The notes beneath the pieces were generated by a model. The model was not told the origin of the DNA. It searched no databases and worked only from the letters and a program-made list of their open reading frames with translations. The position numbers were made by a program, and so were the translations under genes. A DNA stretch of 64,000 bases from Eleusine coracana subsp. coracana (lineage: Eukaryota; Streptophyta; Magnoliopsida; Poales; Poaceae): NCBI GenBank assembly GCA_032690845.1, contig CM064417.1, positions 25,627,110-25,691,109 of the forward strand, read 5' to 3'. This document shows, piece by piece, positions 63,838 to 64,000 of the stretch (positions are counted from its first letter, which is position 1; every line of letters starts with the position of its first letter).

Positions 63838-64000
63838 TCCTTATAAATGCATCTTCTTTCTCCTTCCATTTTCACCCGAGCTCTAGCCTTTTCACCCTCT
63901 TCTCTCTCTTGCTCCACTAGCGCACTTCTTTTCCCGTACGACCCCAATATCAAGCGCCGACGAGCTCCGAAGACCTTTTCCTCGACGATGGCAACCCCTC
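63838..64000 (+). promoter_or_regulatory. Plus-strand promoter-like leader to an ATG at the window edge
   Basis: CTTATAAATGC at about 63839-63849 is a TATA-like box. A CT-rich leader of about 140 bases follows (CTCTTCTCTCTCTTGCTCC), typical of plant 5' untranslated regions. The first ATG in good context, CGACGATGGC, begins at about 63990 and the frame leaves the window (Met-Ala-Thr-Pro). It lies antisense to the element implied by the purine tract at 63738-63760. That suits the antisense ORFs of Tat-group elements, but a host gene is possible. Confidence 0.4.

Overview
The window is a block of nested LTR retrotransposons from a large plant genome, most likely a grass (Poaceae, possibly panicoid). 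The assignment rests on the element types: SIRE/Maximus-like Ty1/copia, CRM-like chromovirus Ty3/gypsy, Tat/Retand-like and Athila-like gypsy. I found no complete host gene, tRNA, rRNA or CRISPR array. Almost every coding region belongs to a transposable element and almost all are broken. Lineage names come from motif recognition by eye, not from a search.

Layout. 1-772 is an Athila-like gag/protease relic (minus) and 773-1994 a Tat-like LTR (plus). 1995-45434 is a composite of SIRE-like elements on the minus strand with three LTRs and two internal regions: LTR1 (1995-3836), internal S2 (3837-20781, gag-PR-IN-RT-RH), LTR2 (20782-22464), internal S1 (22465-44107, gag plus an env-position ORF but no pol), LTR3 (44108-45434). 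Complete insertions with matching target-site duplications (TSDs) sit inside it: copia element I in the S2 reverse transcriptase (6058-16832, TSD GAGAT), gypsy A between the S1 gag and env-position ORF (26249-33175, TSD GCGGC), gypsy B in the S1 gag (36225-43771, TSD AGTAC), and a 160-bp hAT-type MITE in the env-position ORF (23590-23749, TSD GTGACAAC).

45435-47062 is a 5'-truncated LTR of the element-I family (plus). 47063-59588 is a decayed Tat-like element D (minus), split by the youngest insertion, gypsy C (50474-57319, plus, TSD AACGG, LTRs differing at 7 of 640 sites). D also holds an inverted fragment of a second Tat copy. 59590-60999 holds a piece of a SIRE LTR and the 3' end of another B-family gypsy. 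61000-64000 holds an Athila-like LTR end with its polypurine tract, an LTR-like promoter segment on the minus strand, and a plus-strand promoter-like leader running into an ATG at the window edge.

How the parts work together. A, B and C are chromoviruses whose pol frame runs into the 3' LTR. C lacks an uninterrupted gag-pol only because of one 13-bp deletion. B keeps a 1006-codon pol frame but has lost the centre of RNase H. S1 carries packaging signals and gag but no enzymes, so it would have needed enzymes supplied by another element. The least routine observations are the three-LTR composite, the pol-less S1 with its extra ORF, the short-motif cassettes that differ between otherwise homologous LTRs, and the possible antisense ORF at the right edge.
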